Positions 35,291 to 44,680 of a DNA stretch of 64,000 nucleotides are shown here, piece by piece. The stretch comes from Candidatus Bathyarchaeota archaeon (GTDB lineage Archaea; Thermoproteota; Bathyarchaeia; Bathyarchaeales; Bathycorpusculaceae): NCBI GenBank assembly GCA_026014485.1, contig JAOZIE010000020.1, positions 25,221 through 89,220 on the forward strand, given 5' to 3'. The notes under the pieces were generated by a model, which was not told the origin of the DNA, made no database searches, and saw only the letters and a list, made by a program, of their open reading frames with translations. Within the stretch, counting starts at the first letter, position 1. Each line of letters begins with the position of its first letter. The position numbers and the translations under genes were made by a program.

Positions 35291-36808
35291 GTGAAAAACA
35301 AAAGAGTGTGGCTGTTGCCGACTTTGGTTATTGCATTTTCCATTATGCTCATAATCCAACCAACGATGTATCTGTCGAAGGGTGACAGCGGTTCCTCCAC
35401 ACAATGCTTCCTCAATGCCCGCGTCAATCTTTCAGGGGCAGGAAGCCTGTCAGTAAGCTCAGGATACTACAATTATGGCACAATATTGACCATTTTTGCC
35501 TACACAAACACAGGATTTGTGTTTGATGGATGGTATCTGGACGGGGTCTATCAGGGTAAGTTATCTTCTTTCGTATTGGAAATGAAACAAGATCACGATC
35601 TCGTAGGTGTTTTCAGTAAACGCCCAGTTTCTCTAACTATTACTATTAATCCTCCTGAAGCGGCAACGACCGTTCCAGCTCCAGGCATTTCAACCTATGA
35701 TTTTGGTGACTCAGTTCTGGTTACTGAATACCCAAATGGAGGTTACACTTTTGACGGTTGGTATCTGGACGGCTTGTTTATTGGCGCTGGAACTAGTGCT
35801 CGAATTTCCATGGATAAAGATCATCAGCTTAGCGCTTATTTTGAAAGTAACTCTTCAGCAACTCCTGCTCCAACTCCGCTGCCCACCCCAACTCCGACTG
35901 TTACGCCTTCACCTACACCAACTCCTACATCGGAACCAACGCCTGTATCAACTTCGTCACCTACGCCTGTACCTGTTCGACCTTTACCTGAACTCATTTT
36001 TACCTGTAGAAGTTCGACGGCGTATTCTGGGTTTAATGTTCAGATTGACGGTGGTCTGAGCGTTAACAGCATAGGCCTTTCTGGAGCAGGCATCCTTCTG
36101 TCTTACAGCGTAACAGGCGGAAGAACTTGGAACGACTTGGCATACGTAATTACGAGCGATAACGGAACCTTCTCTGCTATATGGATGCCCTCTGCCACAG
36201 GTAACTACCTGATAAACGCGACTTGGACGGGAGACGCCGCCTACTCAAATGTAAGCGAGGTTGTCAACTTCGCCGTAACACCTTTTGTTGAAATGCAAAG
36301 CGTGTTCTCGGTAACCTCAAATTCTACAATATCCAGTTTTTCCTTTGACTCGTCCACAGACGCATTGAGCTTTAGCGTTTCAGGGCCTTCAGGGACATCA
36401 GGATACGTTGTAGTTTCAATTCCAAAATCTCTAATCATTAATATTGCGAATCTTCAAGTGCTACTAGATGGTCAAGCATTAAATTACGCAACGGACTCGC
36501 AAAGGGATGCTTGGGAAGTCTTTTTCATGTATGCCCATAGCACCCACAATGTGGTCGTCAATCTCAACTCAGACCTTGACACTGCAACTCCAGTTTCTTC
36601 CCCATCGCAACTCCCATCACCAACACCTGCAACACCTCAACCCACGGAACTCCCCCCGACGTCACAACTGCCAACGACGCAGCCAACAGTCAAACCCGAA
36701 GGAAACCTACTTGAAAACTGGGAAGTTTACGTTATTATCGCTGTAATGGCTATCACAATTGTGCTGCTTATTGTAATGCTTTCCCTAAAAAAACGAAGAA
36801 TAAACTAA
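35291..36808 (+). CDS. Cell-surface protein with InlB-type repeats, PT-rich linkers and C-terminal anchor
   Basis: 505 aa. Signal peptide (VWLLPTLVIAFSIMLIIQP), then two beta-repeat units, each containing FDGWYLDG (at about residues 80 and 155), like bacterial InlB B-repeats. A Pro/Thr linker (residues about 198-235) is followed by an Ig-like region and a second Pro/Thr linker, ending in a membrane helix and KKRRIN. A surface adhesin or glycoprotein is likely. Exact binding partner unknown. Confidence 0.8.
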   Translation: MKNKRVWLLPTLVIAFSIMLIIQPTMYLSKGDSGSSTQCFLNARVNLSGAGSLSVSSGYYNYGTILTIFAYTNTGFVFDGWYLDGVYQGKLSSFVLEMKQDHDLVGVFSKRPVSLTITINPPEAATTVPAPGISTYDFGDSVLVTEYPNGGYTFDGWYLDGLFIGAGTSARISMDKDHQLSAYFESNSSATPAPTPLPTPTPTVTPSPTPTPTSEPTPVSTSSPTPVPVRPLPELIFTCRSSTAYSGFNVQIDGGLSVNSIGLSGAGILLSYSVTGGRTWNDLAYVITSDNGTFSAIWMPSATGNYLINATWTGDAAYSNVSEVVNFAVTPFVEMQSVFSVTSNSTISSFSFDSSTDALSFSVSGPSGTSGYVVVSIPKSLIINIANLQVLLDGQALNYATDSQRDAWEVFFMYAHSTHNVVVNLNSDLDTATPVSSPSQLPSPTPATPQPTELPPTSQLPTTQPTVKPEGNLLENWEVYVIIAVMAITIVLLIVMLSLKKRRIN

Positions 36809-36918
36809 ACAACAGCTTGTGGTCTAAAATAGCCCCTTCTTCACAAACCAGAAACAACCGTGTATCTATCTAACTGAATCGGTTATAGTTTAACAAACTT
36901 GTTTTATCTGGTTAGCAT

Positions 36919-36934
36919 AAGCTTTATATCTAAA
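36919..36934 (+). promoter_or_regulatory. TATA-box promoter before the aminotransferase operon
   Basis: AAGCTTTATATCTAAA; expected transcription start near 36950. The transcript would carry two short ORFs before the aminotransferase. Confidence 0.55.
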
Positions 36935-36971
36935 ACGTCATCCCATTCTTGCTTTAGAAGGGTTAACCGTG

Positions 36972-37055
36972 ATGACTGTACCGTTCATATTTGACATGTT
37001 TGCTCTTCGCGTTGCAGCAGGCACTGGACATGGCGTAGGAAAAGCCGCACACTAA
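36972..37055 (+). CDS. 27-aa leader peptide ORF
   Basis: ATG 36972 to TAA 37055, beginning MTVPFIFDMFALRVAAGTGH. Lies directly after the TATA element and about 150 nt before the aminotransferase. Weak ribosome site (GAAGGG). Real expression is uncertain. Confidence 0.3.
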   Translation: MTVPFIFDMFALRVAAGTGHGVGKAAH

Positions 37056-37114
37056 ACAGTTAACCCAAAACCTGCCTGTCGTTTTCGTTTGTCGGTTGCT
37101 GTTTGGTTTTGGAC

Positions 37115-37207
37115 GTGAAAAACATGAGCCATAAAAAATGGTTACAACCCGAAAAAGGCGTCTGGTTACTGTTAACCCTGAAAACTTCCAAAAAAGGAGA
37201 ACCCTGA
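37115..37207 (+). CDS. 30-aa leader peptide ORF abutting the aminotransferase
   Basis: GTG 37115 (ATG 37124) to TGA 37207, one base before the aminotransferase ATG at 37209. It includes GVWLLLTLKTSKKGEP, and the downstream ribosome site (AAAGGAGA) lies inside its last codons. Translation through it would pass the aminotransferase ribosome site, suggesting coupling or attenuation. No sequence match known. Confidence 0.3.
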   Translation: MKNMSHKKWLQPEKGVWLLLTLKTSKKGEP

Positions 37208-37208
37208 A

Positions 37209-38288
37209 ATGCACAAGAAACTCTTAATTCCCGGACCCACAGAAGTTAGCCTCGAAATGTTGCAGGCGCAGGCCCGCCTGTTGATAGGTCACCGAAGCAA
37301 AGAATTCAGCGAGCTATACGGAGGAATCACAGCTAAACTTGCTAAGCTTTTTGAGATACCTGCAGACTACCAGCCCACCACAACCACGTCGTCGGGCACG
37401 CTGTGGTTTGACATAGTCGGTAGAAGCATAGTCAAGAAAAAAGCACTCTGCTGCATTAACGGTGCCTTTAGCAAGCGCTTCGGCGAAATCGTACGCGGCT
37501 GCGGCAAACCCGCCGACTTCATCGAGGTTGAATGGGGTAACGTTGTTAAACCTGAAGCAGTTGCAGAGAAACTTGAAACAGGTGAATACGATACCCTGAC
37601 AATGTGCCACAACGAATCCTCAACTGGCACCCGAAGCCCCGTCACTGAAGTCGGTGAACTCGTGAAGAAAGATTATCCCGACGTAATCTTCGCGGTTGAC
37701 AGCGTCTCCAGCATGGGCGGCGACCGAACCCTACCTCATGAAATGGGGGTCGACATCCTATTTGCCTCCACGCAGAAGTGCTTTGCCCTGCCGCCTGGTT
37801 TGGCTATAGCCTTTGTAAATAACAAAGCCTTGGAAAGAGCCCGTGAGGTTCCCAGCAGAGGCGGCTACACCGACATTTTAGAAATCTTCAAGTTTGAAAT
37901 GAAGCATCAGACGCCTTTTACCCCGAACATATCGCTTCTGTACGCGCTGGACAAACGATTAGACCTCATGCTTGAGGAAACCTACGCCCGCATCTACCAA
38001 CGTCACTTGGACATGGCTGAACTCACGCGGAAATGGGCAAGAAAACACTTTGAAATGTTCCCTGAACCAGGTTACGAATCGGTAACCGTGTCCTGCGTTA
38101 CAAATACACAGGGCAAAAACGTGAAAGAGCTGAACCAGAAGCTTGCGGAGAGAGGTTTAGAGATAAGCAACGGCTACGGTAAGCTCGCTGAGAAAACCTT
38201 CCGTATCGGACACATGGGTGAATGGACAGTGGCGGGAATCCAGCAAGCCCTCGACGCAATAGATGAAATCTGGAATCTGAGCAGATAG
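37209..38288 (+). CDS. Class V aminotransferase (serine/alanine-glyoxylate type)
   Basis: 359 aa PLP enzyme. LLIPGPTEVSLEMLQAQARL at the start, TTTTSSGTLWFDIVGRS, CHNESSTGTRSPVTEVG, PLP-binding FAVDSVSSMGGDRTLPHE and Schiff-base Lys in FASTQKCFALPPGLAI. Substrate could be phosphoserine, serine or alanine with glyoxylate. The DUF1015 gene 12 nt downstream often accompanies serine biosynthesis genes, so a serine-pathway role is favoured. Confidence 0.9.
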   Translation: MHKKLLIPGPTEVSLEMLQAQARLLIGHRSKEFSELYGGITAKLAKLFEIPADYQPTTTTSSGTLWFDIVGRSIVKKKALCCINGAFSKRFGEIVRGCGKPADFIEVEWGNVVKPEAVAEKLETGEYDTLTMCHNESSTGTRSPVTEVGELVKKDYPDVIFAVDSVSSMGGDRTLPHEMGVDILFASTQKCFALPPGLAIAFVNNKALERAREVPSRGGYTDILEIFKFEMKHQTPFTPNISLLYALDKRLDLMLEETYARIYQRHLDMAELTRKWARKHFEMFPEPGYESVTVSCVTNTQGKNVKELNQKLAERGLEISNGYGKLAEKTFRIGHMGEWTVAGIQQALDAIDEIWNLSR

Positions 38289-38299
38289 AGGCGAAAGTC

Positions 38300-39571
38300 A
38301 TGGTTGACGTTCGTCCATTTAGAGCCATTCGATACACTGAAAAAGCAGGCACCCCCAAAAACGTCATCACCCAACCCTACGACAAGATAAATCAGGACAT
38401 GCAACGCGAATACTACGAGAAATCCCCCTACAATTATTGCCGCTTGATTTTGCCTATAGAAGAAAACCGTTACCAAACCGTGCACCAAAGAGTCTACGAA
38501 TGGCTGAACGAACGTATATTAGCTAAAGATGAGGAACCAGCCGTTTTTGTTTGTCGGCAAGAATTTCGTTTAGATGGTAAAAACTGTACCCGCACTGGCT
38601 TAATTGCTGCCCTGCGCCTTTACGCCTACAGCGAAGGCGTGGTTTTTCCCCATGAAACCACCTACGCCGCGCCCAAAGCCGACCGACTGAACATGCTGCG
38701 TAACATCCAGAAGAACCTTGAACCTGTCTTTCTAATTTATTCTGACCCTGAGAAAACAACGCTGAACTTTTTCGCGGAAATCTCCAAGATGCCCCCAATA
38801 ATTAAGGTTGAAGATGAATTACGGGTTACCCATAAAGTTTGGCGAGTCACTGACCCAAAGAGAATTGCTGTGCTGCAGAAAGCTCTTGACACCAAAAAGC
38901 TGGTTATAACCGACGGGCATCACCGTTACGAAAGTGCCCTTGCCTACCGTGATGAACGGCGGAAGCAGACAGAGTGGACTGAAGATTCCGCGTTCAACTT
39001 TCACATGAGCTATATCGTTCCAGTTCAAGATGAAGGACTGGTTATTTTGCCGACTCACCGCCTGCTACGCAGGTTCGAGTTAACAATCGAAACCATTGAG
39101 GCGTTGGCGTCGTTTTTTGATATTTCTGAAATTACGCCAAAGGCAGATGAGATTCAAAGGTTCCTGCAGCAGCATAGAGCTGAACATGTCTTCTGTATCT
39201 ACGACGGAAAAGCCTACGGCTTAGTTCTGAAGGAAGAACAGAAAGCTGAATTATCCGACCCGAAAGCATCCAGCAAGGTTCGCCTTTTGGATGTTGTCAT
39301 CCTTAAGGAAATTGTTTTCAAGACTATGATGAAAACGGGCGAGTTGAAAATTGAAGAAGACATTCTCTACGAGAGGTCACTGAGGACAGCTATGGATAAA
39401 GTAAACAGCGGCGAAGCAACGTTGGCTTTCCTTGTTAACGCTATCAGTCCTGAGGTTGTTTGGGAAGTTGCCCAAAAAAGTGAACGGCTACCTGAAAAAT
39501 CAACCGATTTTTATCCCAAACCCGCTTCGGGCTTATTGATGATGGACATCTCTGCTGAAGAAATACTCTAA
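38300..39571 (+). CDS. DUF1015 family protein
   Basis: 423 aa, typical of the family. VRPFRAIRYTEKAGTPKNVI, TQPYDKINQDMQREYYEKSP, NYCRLILPIEENRY, VFPHETTYAAPKADRLNML, and KKLVITDGHHRYESALAYR, which are the family's conserved blocks. The DGHHRYE block suggests a catalytic or nucleotide/metal site. Enzymatic role is not firmly known. Operon with the class V aminotransferase. Confidence 0.92.
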   Translation: MVDVRPFRAIRYTEKAGTPKNVITQPYDKINQDMQREYYEKSPYNYCRLILPIEENRYQTVHQRVYEWLNERILAKDEEPAVFVCRQEFRLDGKNCTRTGLIAALRLYAYSEGVVFPHETTYAAPKADRLNMLRNIQKNLEPVFLIYSDPEKTTLNFFAEISKMPPIIKVEDELRVTHKVWRVTDPKRIAVLQKALDTKKLVITDGHHRYESALAYRDERRKQTEWTEDSAFNFHMSYIVPVQDEGLVILPTHRLLRRFELTIETIEALASFFDISEITPKADEIQRFLQQHRAEHVFCIYDGKAYGLVLKEEQKAELSDPKASSKVRLLDVVILKEIVFKTMMKTGELKIEEDILYERSLRTAMDKVNSGEATLAFLVNAISPEVVWEVAQKSERLPEKSTDFYPKPASGLLMMDISAEEIL

Positions 39572-39675
39572 ACATGCAAAAGTGATGCAGAAAAAAATTC
39601 TGTGGTGTTCTCACCCAGAATGCAAAAGCCATAAACAGTGCTGGACTGCCGATTTTTGTTTCGTTTAGGCGTTGC

Positions 39676-39819
39676 TTATTTTATGTATTTGGTTGTGTGC
39701 CGCTTAAACTTCTTTTTGCACTGCAGACTGCAGAAATGGTAAGTTTCGCCTTGGTAAGTAATTTTGAATTTGGCAGTGTTTTCATCTAATACCATGCCGC
39801 AGACTGGGTCTCTGTACAT
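39676..39819 (-). CDS. YHS-domain mini-protein
   Basis: 47 aa from ATG 39819 (ribosome site GAGGTTAAGG upstream). Almost the whole protein is a YHS domain: YRDPVCGMVLDEN, then YHFCSLQCKKKFKRH, so Cys7, Cys30 and Cys34 could bind a metal such as copper or zinc. Stand-alone YHS proteins act as metal sensors or chaperones. It shares orientation with, and lies just downstream of, the DEAD-box helicase. Confidence 0.75.
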   Translation of the reverse strand: MYRDPVCGMVLDENTAKFKITYQGETYHFCSLQCKKKFKRHTTKYIK

Positions 39820-39876
39820 TTTGTTTGTCCTTAACCTCAAAAGAGAGTGGATTTTCCGCCTATTATGGTTGTTGGT

Positions 39877-41004
39877 TTAATAAAAGCCAACAATCGGCGA
39901 ATCCTGAACGCTTTGGCACCATTCAGATTTAAGCTCTTCAATTTTGGTTTTTGTTATGGCTTTGATGTTGTTGAAGTTGCTCATTTCCCCGTAGCTCACC
40001 AGCGTTATAGCGGTGCCTTCGTTGCCTTTGCGGGCCGTTCTGCCAACTCGGTGGAAATACACCAGCGGGTCTGACGGCACATCGAAGTTAATTATGTGTG
40101 TGATGCCCTCTATGTCTAAGCCACGTGCCGCAACATCCGTTGCAACCAAAAGATCCAGTTTGCCCGCTCGGAACGCGCCTATTGCCCGTTCTCTTTGTGC
40201 CTGCGTGAAACCTGCATGTAAGGCTTGCGTACGGAATCCTTTTCTTGCTAACCGGTCTGATACTTTGCTTGTTTCATGGCGGGTACGGCAGAAAACTATT
40301 GCGCGTTCAACTTGGTTTTCGCGAAGTATAGTGCATAAAGCATCGAATTTGGCGCCTTGATTCACAACAACATAATGCTGTTTCATCTGTGTTAAGCCAA
40401 TTTCGTCTTTACTCACAAAAATCTTCACTGGATTCTTCATGTACCTGTTACAGACGTTCATCACGGTTTTGTCAATGGTTGCGCTGAAAAGGCTAGTCTG
40501 CCTGTTCGATGGCGCCCGCGAAAGAATGTAGCTTATATCCTCGATGAAACCCATGTCCAACATGCGGTCGGCTTCATCCAAAACCAACACCTTCACATTC
40601 GCCAAATTCAGCACTCGCCTTTCCAAAAGGTCAATTAAGCGTCCTGGAGTTCCAACAACGATTTGAGCGCCGTTGGACAGTTCACGAGTTTGCCTTTCAA
40701 TTGAGGCTCCACCATAAACTGGTAGAACCCTAAGTTTCTTGTGCTTGGCAAATTGGTGCATGTTCTGTGCGACTTGCAGGGCAAGTTCACGTGTAGGCAC
40801 CAGAATCAAGCCTTGAACTTTCCTGATTTGCGGATCTAACCGCTCCACCATGGGAATGCCGAACGCGGCGGTTTTGCCCGTTCCGGTTTGGGCTTGCCCG
40901 ATGACGTCTTTGCCTTCTAACAGAGGCAAAATTGCTTGTGCTTGGATGGGAAAAAGCTCTTCAAAACCAAGCTCTTTTATGCTCTTCAAAACCTCCATAC
41001 TCAA
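39877..41004 (-). CDS. DEAD-box RNA helicase
   Basis: 375 aa, the minimal two-RecA core. Q-motif GFEELFPIQAQAI, motif I AQTGTGKTAAFG, motif Ia PTRELALQV, motif II VLDEADRMLDMG, motif III FSATID, motif V ATDVAARGLDIEGI and motif VI YFHRVGRTARKGN. Very short C-terminus without extra RNA-binding domain. ATP-dependent RNA remodelling, for example of ribosomal or structured mRNA. Confidence 0.95.
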   Translation of the reverse strand: MSMEVLKSIKELGFEELFPIQAQAILPLLEGKDVIGQAQTGTGKTAAFGIPMVERLDPQIRKVQGLILVPTRELALQVAQNMHQFAKHKKLRVLPVYGGASIERQTRELSNGAQIVVGTPGRLIDLLERRVLNLANVKVLVLDEADRMLDMGFIEDISYILSRAPSNRQTSLFSATIDKTVMNVCNRYMKNPVKIFVSKDEIGLTQMKQHYVVVNQGAKFDALCTILRENQVERAIVFCRTRHETSKVSDRLARKGFRTQALHAGFTQAQRERAIGAFRAGKLDLLVATDVAARGLDIEGITHIINFDVPSDPLVYFHRVGRTARKGNEGTAITLVSYGEMSNFNNIKAITKTKIEELKSEWCQSVQDSPIVGFY

Positions 41005-41635
41005 TGGTAGGTCTTTGAATGACTGTATCTCTAACGTTTTTTATGTTCTCCTATCACAAACGTTCTTCATGCATCTTTTCAAAAGCTTCTAACTGGAGCT
41101 TCATATGTTACATGAGTTAATGTGATACAGCATCATTCCTTGCCCGTATATAAAAACATTTAGCAAAAAACAAATGAGACGCTCCAAACGAGACGCCCTT
41201 TTTTACAGCTGGATAACCGCCGTTTATTATCGATTGATTTTCTGTAAACGTGTCTAAGGTAGATATATTCTGGGCTCAAAAGCAAGTCGTTACCGCTTTA
41301 TTCGGAAGGTTTTTGCGGAGAAGGCAACCAGCGTGCAGATTACCCCGCAAGTTTGCTTCTGATAACTTTAGCCGACTTCTCGCCCTTTTGCTGGGGTTGC
41401 GCTTTCAGTTTTAAATGGCAATTCTTACCGTTGTGGTGAGTTCGGTATTTGTGTTTAACTTCGCTACAACAAGTTTTCTAATTAAAGCTCAAGTTAGCAA
41501 GTTTATAAGTTGAGGTTTTGCGCTTTTTATTTATGTTTTCAGTTGCAAAGAAGCATCTGTAGCCATGCCTCAACATGAAAAATTGAATAAGGCACATATA
41601 CACAAAAAGATAAACCGAAGACGCAATCTCTGAGG
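41005..41635. other. Gene-free region at the left boundary of the viral element
   Basis: About 630 bases with no supported gene. The helicase promoter is on the left side; the viral terminator is just to the right. An attachment site would be expected here, but I found no tRNA and no clear direct repeat shared with the 60.5-61 kb side. Confidence 0.35.
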
Positions 41636-41700
41636 AAAAACACGCAGGCAACGGTGGCAACTTACTTTTATTTACCTCCACCGTTGTCTTTGCCTGTGTG
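41636..41700 (-). terminator. Strong hairpin plus T-run ending the viral operon
   Basis: CAACGGTGG (41649-41657) pairs perfectly with CCACCGTTG (41678-41686), extended by CACGCAGG with CCTGTGTG (one wobble/mismatch). On the minus strand it is followed by TTTTTCC. It lies about 120 nt beyond the last viral gene. A bacterial-style intrinsic terminator shape, which is unusual for an archaeon. Confidence 0.6.
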
Positions 41701-41818
41701 GTTATTGATTATGCATTTGTTTGTGTGTCGAGTACGCTTCAAACTCTGTTCAATCTGTGTTGCAGTTGGAGTGGCTGAGAACCCTGTAGCGTTTTTTGTT
41801 AATTTGGTTGGAACCTGT

Positions 41819-43303
41819 TTAATCTGACTTTGTTGATGCCGCCGAGATTCCAGTTTGCTGTTGGCTTTGGGTCCAGAATAGGTAGATTTTAGTTTGGGCG
41901 GTGAAGCTGAGTCGTTTGAGCATTTTTGCTAAGCCTGCGGTGTCCACGCTGTTGATTTTGGTGGTGAATTCTTCATGTTTTGGGTAAACGTTTTGTAGGT
42001 TGGCGATGCGTTTGCGTATGGCTCCGTTTTTCCGTGACAACTCCTGCAGCACACCAAGGACGTGTTCTTTGCCGATTTGACTGATGATTTTTTCGTTGTG
42101 GCTTTCGCTGGTGAGCAATGCGGGGTCGAATCCCAGCTTTTCCAGCTCCGCGAGGGCTTGGGTGACTGCGTTTGAGGGTTGGCTTTGGCTGATTTTTTGC
42201 ATACCTGCTTTTTCAAAGAACGGGTTATATTTCGCCATAACTGCAACTGCTTCAACGCAGTTTGTGCCGCAGAGGGGTAGGGTTTCGCGGATGAGTTTTT
42301 CTCCTAAGCCTATGCTGCGGTACTTTGGGTGCACCACAACGCGGCTGATTATGCTGAGTTCCCGTTGTAGCTGTTGGAAGTTGCCTTTCCATGCTTTGTT
42401 GCGTCCAAAACAGAGTGGTGAAGGGTAGCTGTAGACGATGGTGCCGATGGTTTCGGTTTTGCGTTTGAGGGTAAAGATTTTTCTGGGTGGTGGTAGGCGT
42501 CCGGTGCGGTAGTGGAATGGGCTTAGTTGCTTGTAGTTTGTTGTTGTGCCTTGTTGTATGTGGGTTTGGTTGGTTAGGCTGCATTTTGCGGCTTTGGCGT
42601 TTGGGTGGTAGTGGATGGTGACTTGTTTGCCGTAGCGTTTGTTTATGTGTACGTTGGGGGCTAAATCGCGGATTAAATCTGCGTGGGTGGTTGCGGCGAT
42701 GACGGCTTTGCCCTGCTGGCGTGCCATACGTTGAAGATTGTAGGCGACGATTCTGGCTGTGTCTCTATCCAGCGAGCTTGTGAATTCGTCCAGAATCCAC
42801 CATTGCGCGGGTGTTTGGGATAGCTGTGCAATTTGGTATCGGTGTTTTTGTCCATCGCTGAGTTCACGGTAGCTGCGCAGGAACAGGAAGGCGTCGTTTA
42901 ATCCGACTTTGCTTAGGATTTCGAGGGCTTGCTGGGTGTTTTCGCCAACGGTTTCGATTATTGGGATGTCTGAGTTTAGGGTTAAGTCTTTGGTGTCTTG
43001 GGCTTCGACGGCTAAGTCGGCTTTGATGGCTTTGAGCAAGGCGCTTTTTCCGCTGCCGCTGTCGCCTGTGATGAGCACTATGTCGGTTGGTCGGATTTTG
43101 AGTTGTATGTTGTCGTAGAGGGTGAACTGCTGCGTGTTGTCTTCGCCCAGTCCAAATGCTTCTGCAACTTCTTTTGTGCGTGGTGTGCGGGTTGCGGGTG
43201 CGGTTTGGTAGCTTATGTTAAAGGTGAATGTGTTGTTTTGGCGGTTAAAGATGCGTTTGAGTTTGGTGACTTGGAGGGTTTCTCTGTTTTTGCGGCGTGT
43301 CAT
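41819..43303 (-). CDS. ABC-ATPase/GNAT acetyltransferase fusion next to terminase
   Basis: About 494 aa from ATG 43303, which overlaps the terminase stop as ATGA and has GGAG upstream. Residues 60-215 are an ABC ATPase: Walker A GDSGSGKSALLK (80), signature ELSDGQKHRYQIA (147), Walker B WWILDEFTSSLD (168), switch His ATTHAD. There are no membrane helices. Residues about 280-400 form a GNAT domain with acetyl-CoA loop HPKYRSIGLGEKLI (about 325) and AKYNPFFEKAGM. A helical tail follows. It is a soluble machine, not a transporter. Its role in virion DNA packaging, DNA modification or host interference is unknown. Confidence 0.85.
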   Translation of the reverse strand: MTRRKNRETLQVTKLKRIFNRQNNTFTFNISYQTAPATRTPRTKEVAEAFGLGEDNTQQFTLYDNIQLKIRPTDIVLITGDSGSGKSALLKAIKADLAVEAQDTKDLTLNSDIPIIETVGENTQQALEILSKVGLNDAFLFLRSYRELSDGQKHRYQIAQLSQTPAQWWILDEFTSSLDRDTARIVAYNLQRMARQQGKAVIAATTHADLIRDLAPNVHINKRYGKQVTIHYHPNAKAAKCSLTNQTHIQQGTTTNYKQLSPFHYRTGRLPPPRKIFTLKRKTETIGTIVYSYPSPLCFGRNKAWKGNFQQLQRELSIISRVVVHPKYRSIGLGEKLIRETLPLCGTNCVEAVAVMAKYNPFFEKAGMQKISQSQPSNAVTQALAELEKLGFDPALLTSESHNEKIISQIGKEHVLGVLQELSRKNGAIRKRIANLQNVYPKHEEFTTKINSVDTAGLAKMLKRLSFTAQTKIYLFWTQSQQQTGISAASTKSD

Positions 43304-44628
43304 CGTGTGTCTCCTTGTGTTTTGTGTTTGGCTAGGTGCTGGCGGATTTGTCTGAGTTGGGTTTTGCCTTGGTTTGCGGTTTTGGCGATTACCCACAGTT
43401 GCGGTGTTGGTTCTGTTCGTGTGGCGTATGCTGCCATGGCAAGTGCCCAGAAGCGGTCGTCGTGTGTGCCTTGGGGGTGGTTGAATTTGGTTTTTCCGTC
43501 TTTGGTTAGCTCGTACTGTTCGATGTTGAGTTCCGCGATGAGTTGGGGGTCGTAGGGTATGTTTAGGCGTTTTTCGGTCATGGCTTGTTTGAGGTGCTGA
43601 GCCATTTCCTGTTTGGATTCCACCGTGAATTTGACGCCTTCCGTGTTGGTTAAGCCTGCGTTCTGCATGTCTTCGGTTATGTAGTCACCTACGCCGCTGC
43701 TGTCGACGAGGATTTTGTGGATGGTTTGCCATCGGTCGGTTAGGGTTTTTATGTAGCCGATGACGCTTGCGTAGGGTGTTTCAAGTGGGAAGCGGTGCAT
43801 GTGGATCAGTTGGAGTTTGCCGTTTTCGGCTTTGATGGTGGCTGCGACGCTGTAATCTTGGTGTTTGCCAAGGTCTAGTCCTGTGTAGAATTCGCCTTTG
43901 GCTGCTGTTTCGAAGTTTGTGTATTCGAGTGTGTGGTCGATGCAGGTGGTGATGAGGGTTTGGTTGAGGTATGCGGCTTGGTTTTCTGCCCATTGGGCTT
44001 CCATTTCCCGTTTCCATCGGTCGGGGTCGCCTTCCAGTTGCCGTTTTATTCGGTTCAGTATCTGCTGTTTTAGGGGTCCGTGGGGTTCGATGGCTTGTTG
44101 CCAGGTGACGTGTGATTTGGCGTATTCCTCGTAGGCGGGGTCGTGGAAGATTTTGTGGAATATGCTGTCTGAACGCCATGGGGTGCTGGTGCAGATGAAT
44201 TTGCCGTTTGTGGTTCCCAGCGTGAAGAGAATGGCATCGTAGAGTTCTTGGTCGTTGGGGATGAAGTTGAATTCGTCGGCGTAGACGATGTTGAGGGTGG
44301 GTCCGCGGATGGTTTCGGGGTTGTTGGGGTACGCTTCGATGGTGCTGCCGTTGGTGAGGGTAACGGTGGTTTTTTGGGGTTTTTTTGCTGCGGTTTTGGG
44401 AAGTTTCTGTAGGAAGCCGTTGATGTGTTTGATTACCAGTTTGGTTTGTCTCCAGCTGGGTCCAACTATGCCGATGTTGGTGTTGGGGTTTGTGAGGGCG
44501 TAGTGGAGGAGCAGGGCACTGATGGTGTGGCTTTTGCCTGTTTGTCTTGCCCACCGCGCCGCTGTGAACTGGCTGCTTTGGAACTGAGTGATGAGTTGGG
44601 TTTGGTAGGTGGTTGGGTAAAAGCTCAA
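43300..44628 (-). CDS. terL: Terminase large subunit
   Basis: 442 aa from TTG 44628. Packaging ATPase with Walker A-like ARWARQTGKSH (residue 25), coupling IEAYPNNPETIRG and Walker B NIVYADEFNF (113). RNase H-like nuclease: FYTGLDLGKHQDYSV (247), KILVDSSGVGDY (305) and THDDRFWALAMAA (388). The homologous frame continues upstream (ADAAQFCKENL), where the only start-like codon before a stop is CTG at 44700, so the true start may be 44700 inside the preceding gene. Cuts and translocates viral DNA into the capsid. Confidence 0.93.
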   Translation of the reverse strand: MSFYPTTYQTQLITQFQSSQFTAARWARQTGKSHTISALLLHYALTNPNTNIGIVGPSWRQTKLVIKHINGFLQKLPKTAAKKPQKTTVTLTNGSTIEAYPNNPETIRGPTLNIVYADEFNFIPNDQELYDAILFTLGTTNGKFICTSTPWRSDSIFHKIFHDPAYEEYAKSHVTWQQAIEPHGPLKQQILNRIKRQLEGDPDRWKREMEAQWAENQAAYLNQTLITTCIDHTLEYTNFETAAKGEFYTGLDLGKHQDYSVAATIKAENGKLQLIHMHRFPLETPYASVIGYIKTLTDRWQTIHKILVDSSGVGDYITEDMQNAGLTNTEGVKFTVESKQEMAQHLKQAMTEKRLNIPYDPQLIAELNIEQYELTKDGKTKFNHPQGTHDDRFWALAMAAYATRTEPTPQLWVIAKTANQGKTQLRQIRQHLAKHKTQGDTR

Positions 44629-44680
44629 GTTTTCTTTGCAGAATTGGGCGGCGTCGGCGGGGTAGTGGGTTGTTTGTGTG

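Noticed and set aside
41478-41681. 67-aa minus-strand ORF
   Set aside because: It overlaps the terminator hairpin and lacks a ribosome site or recognisable motif.
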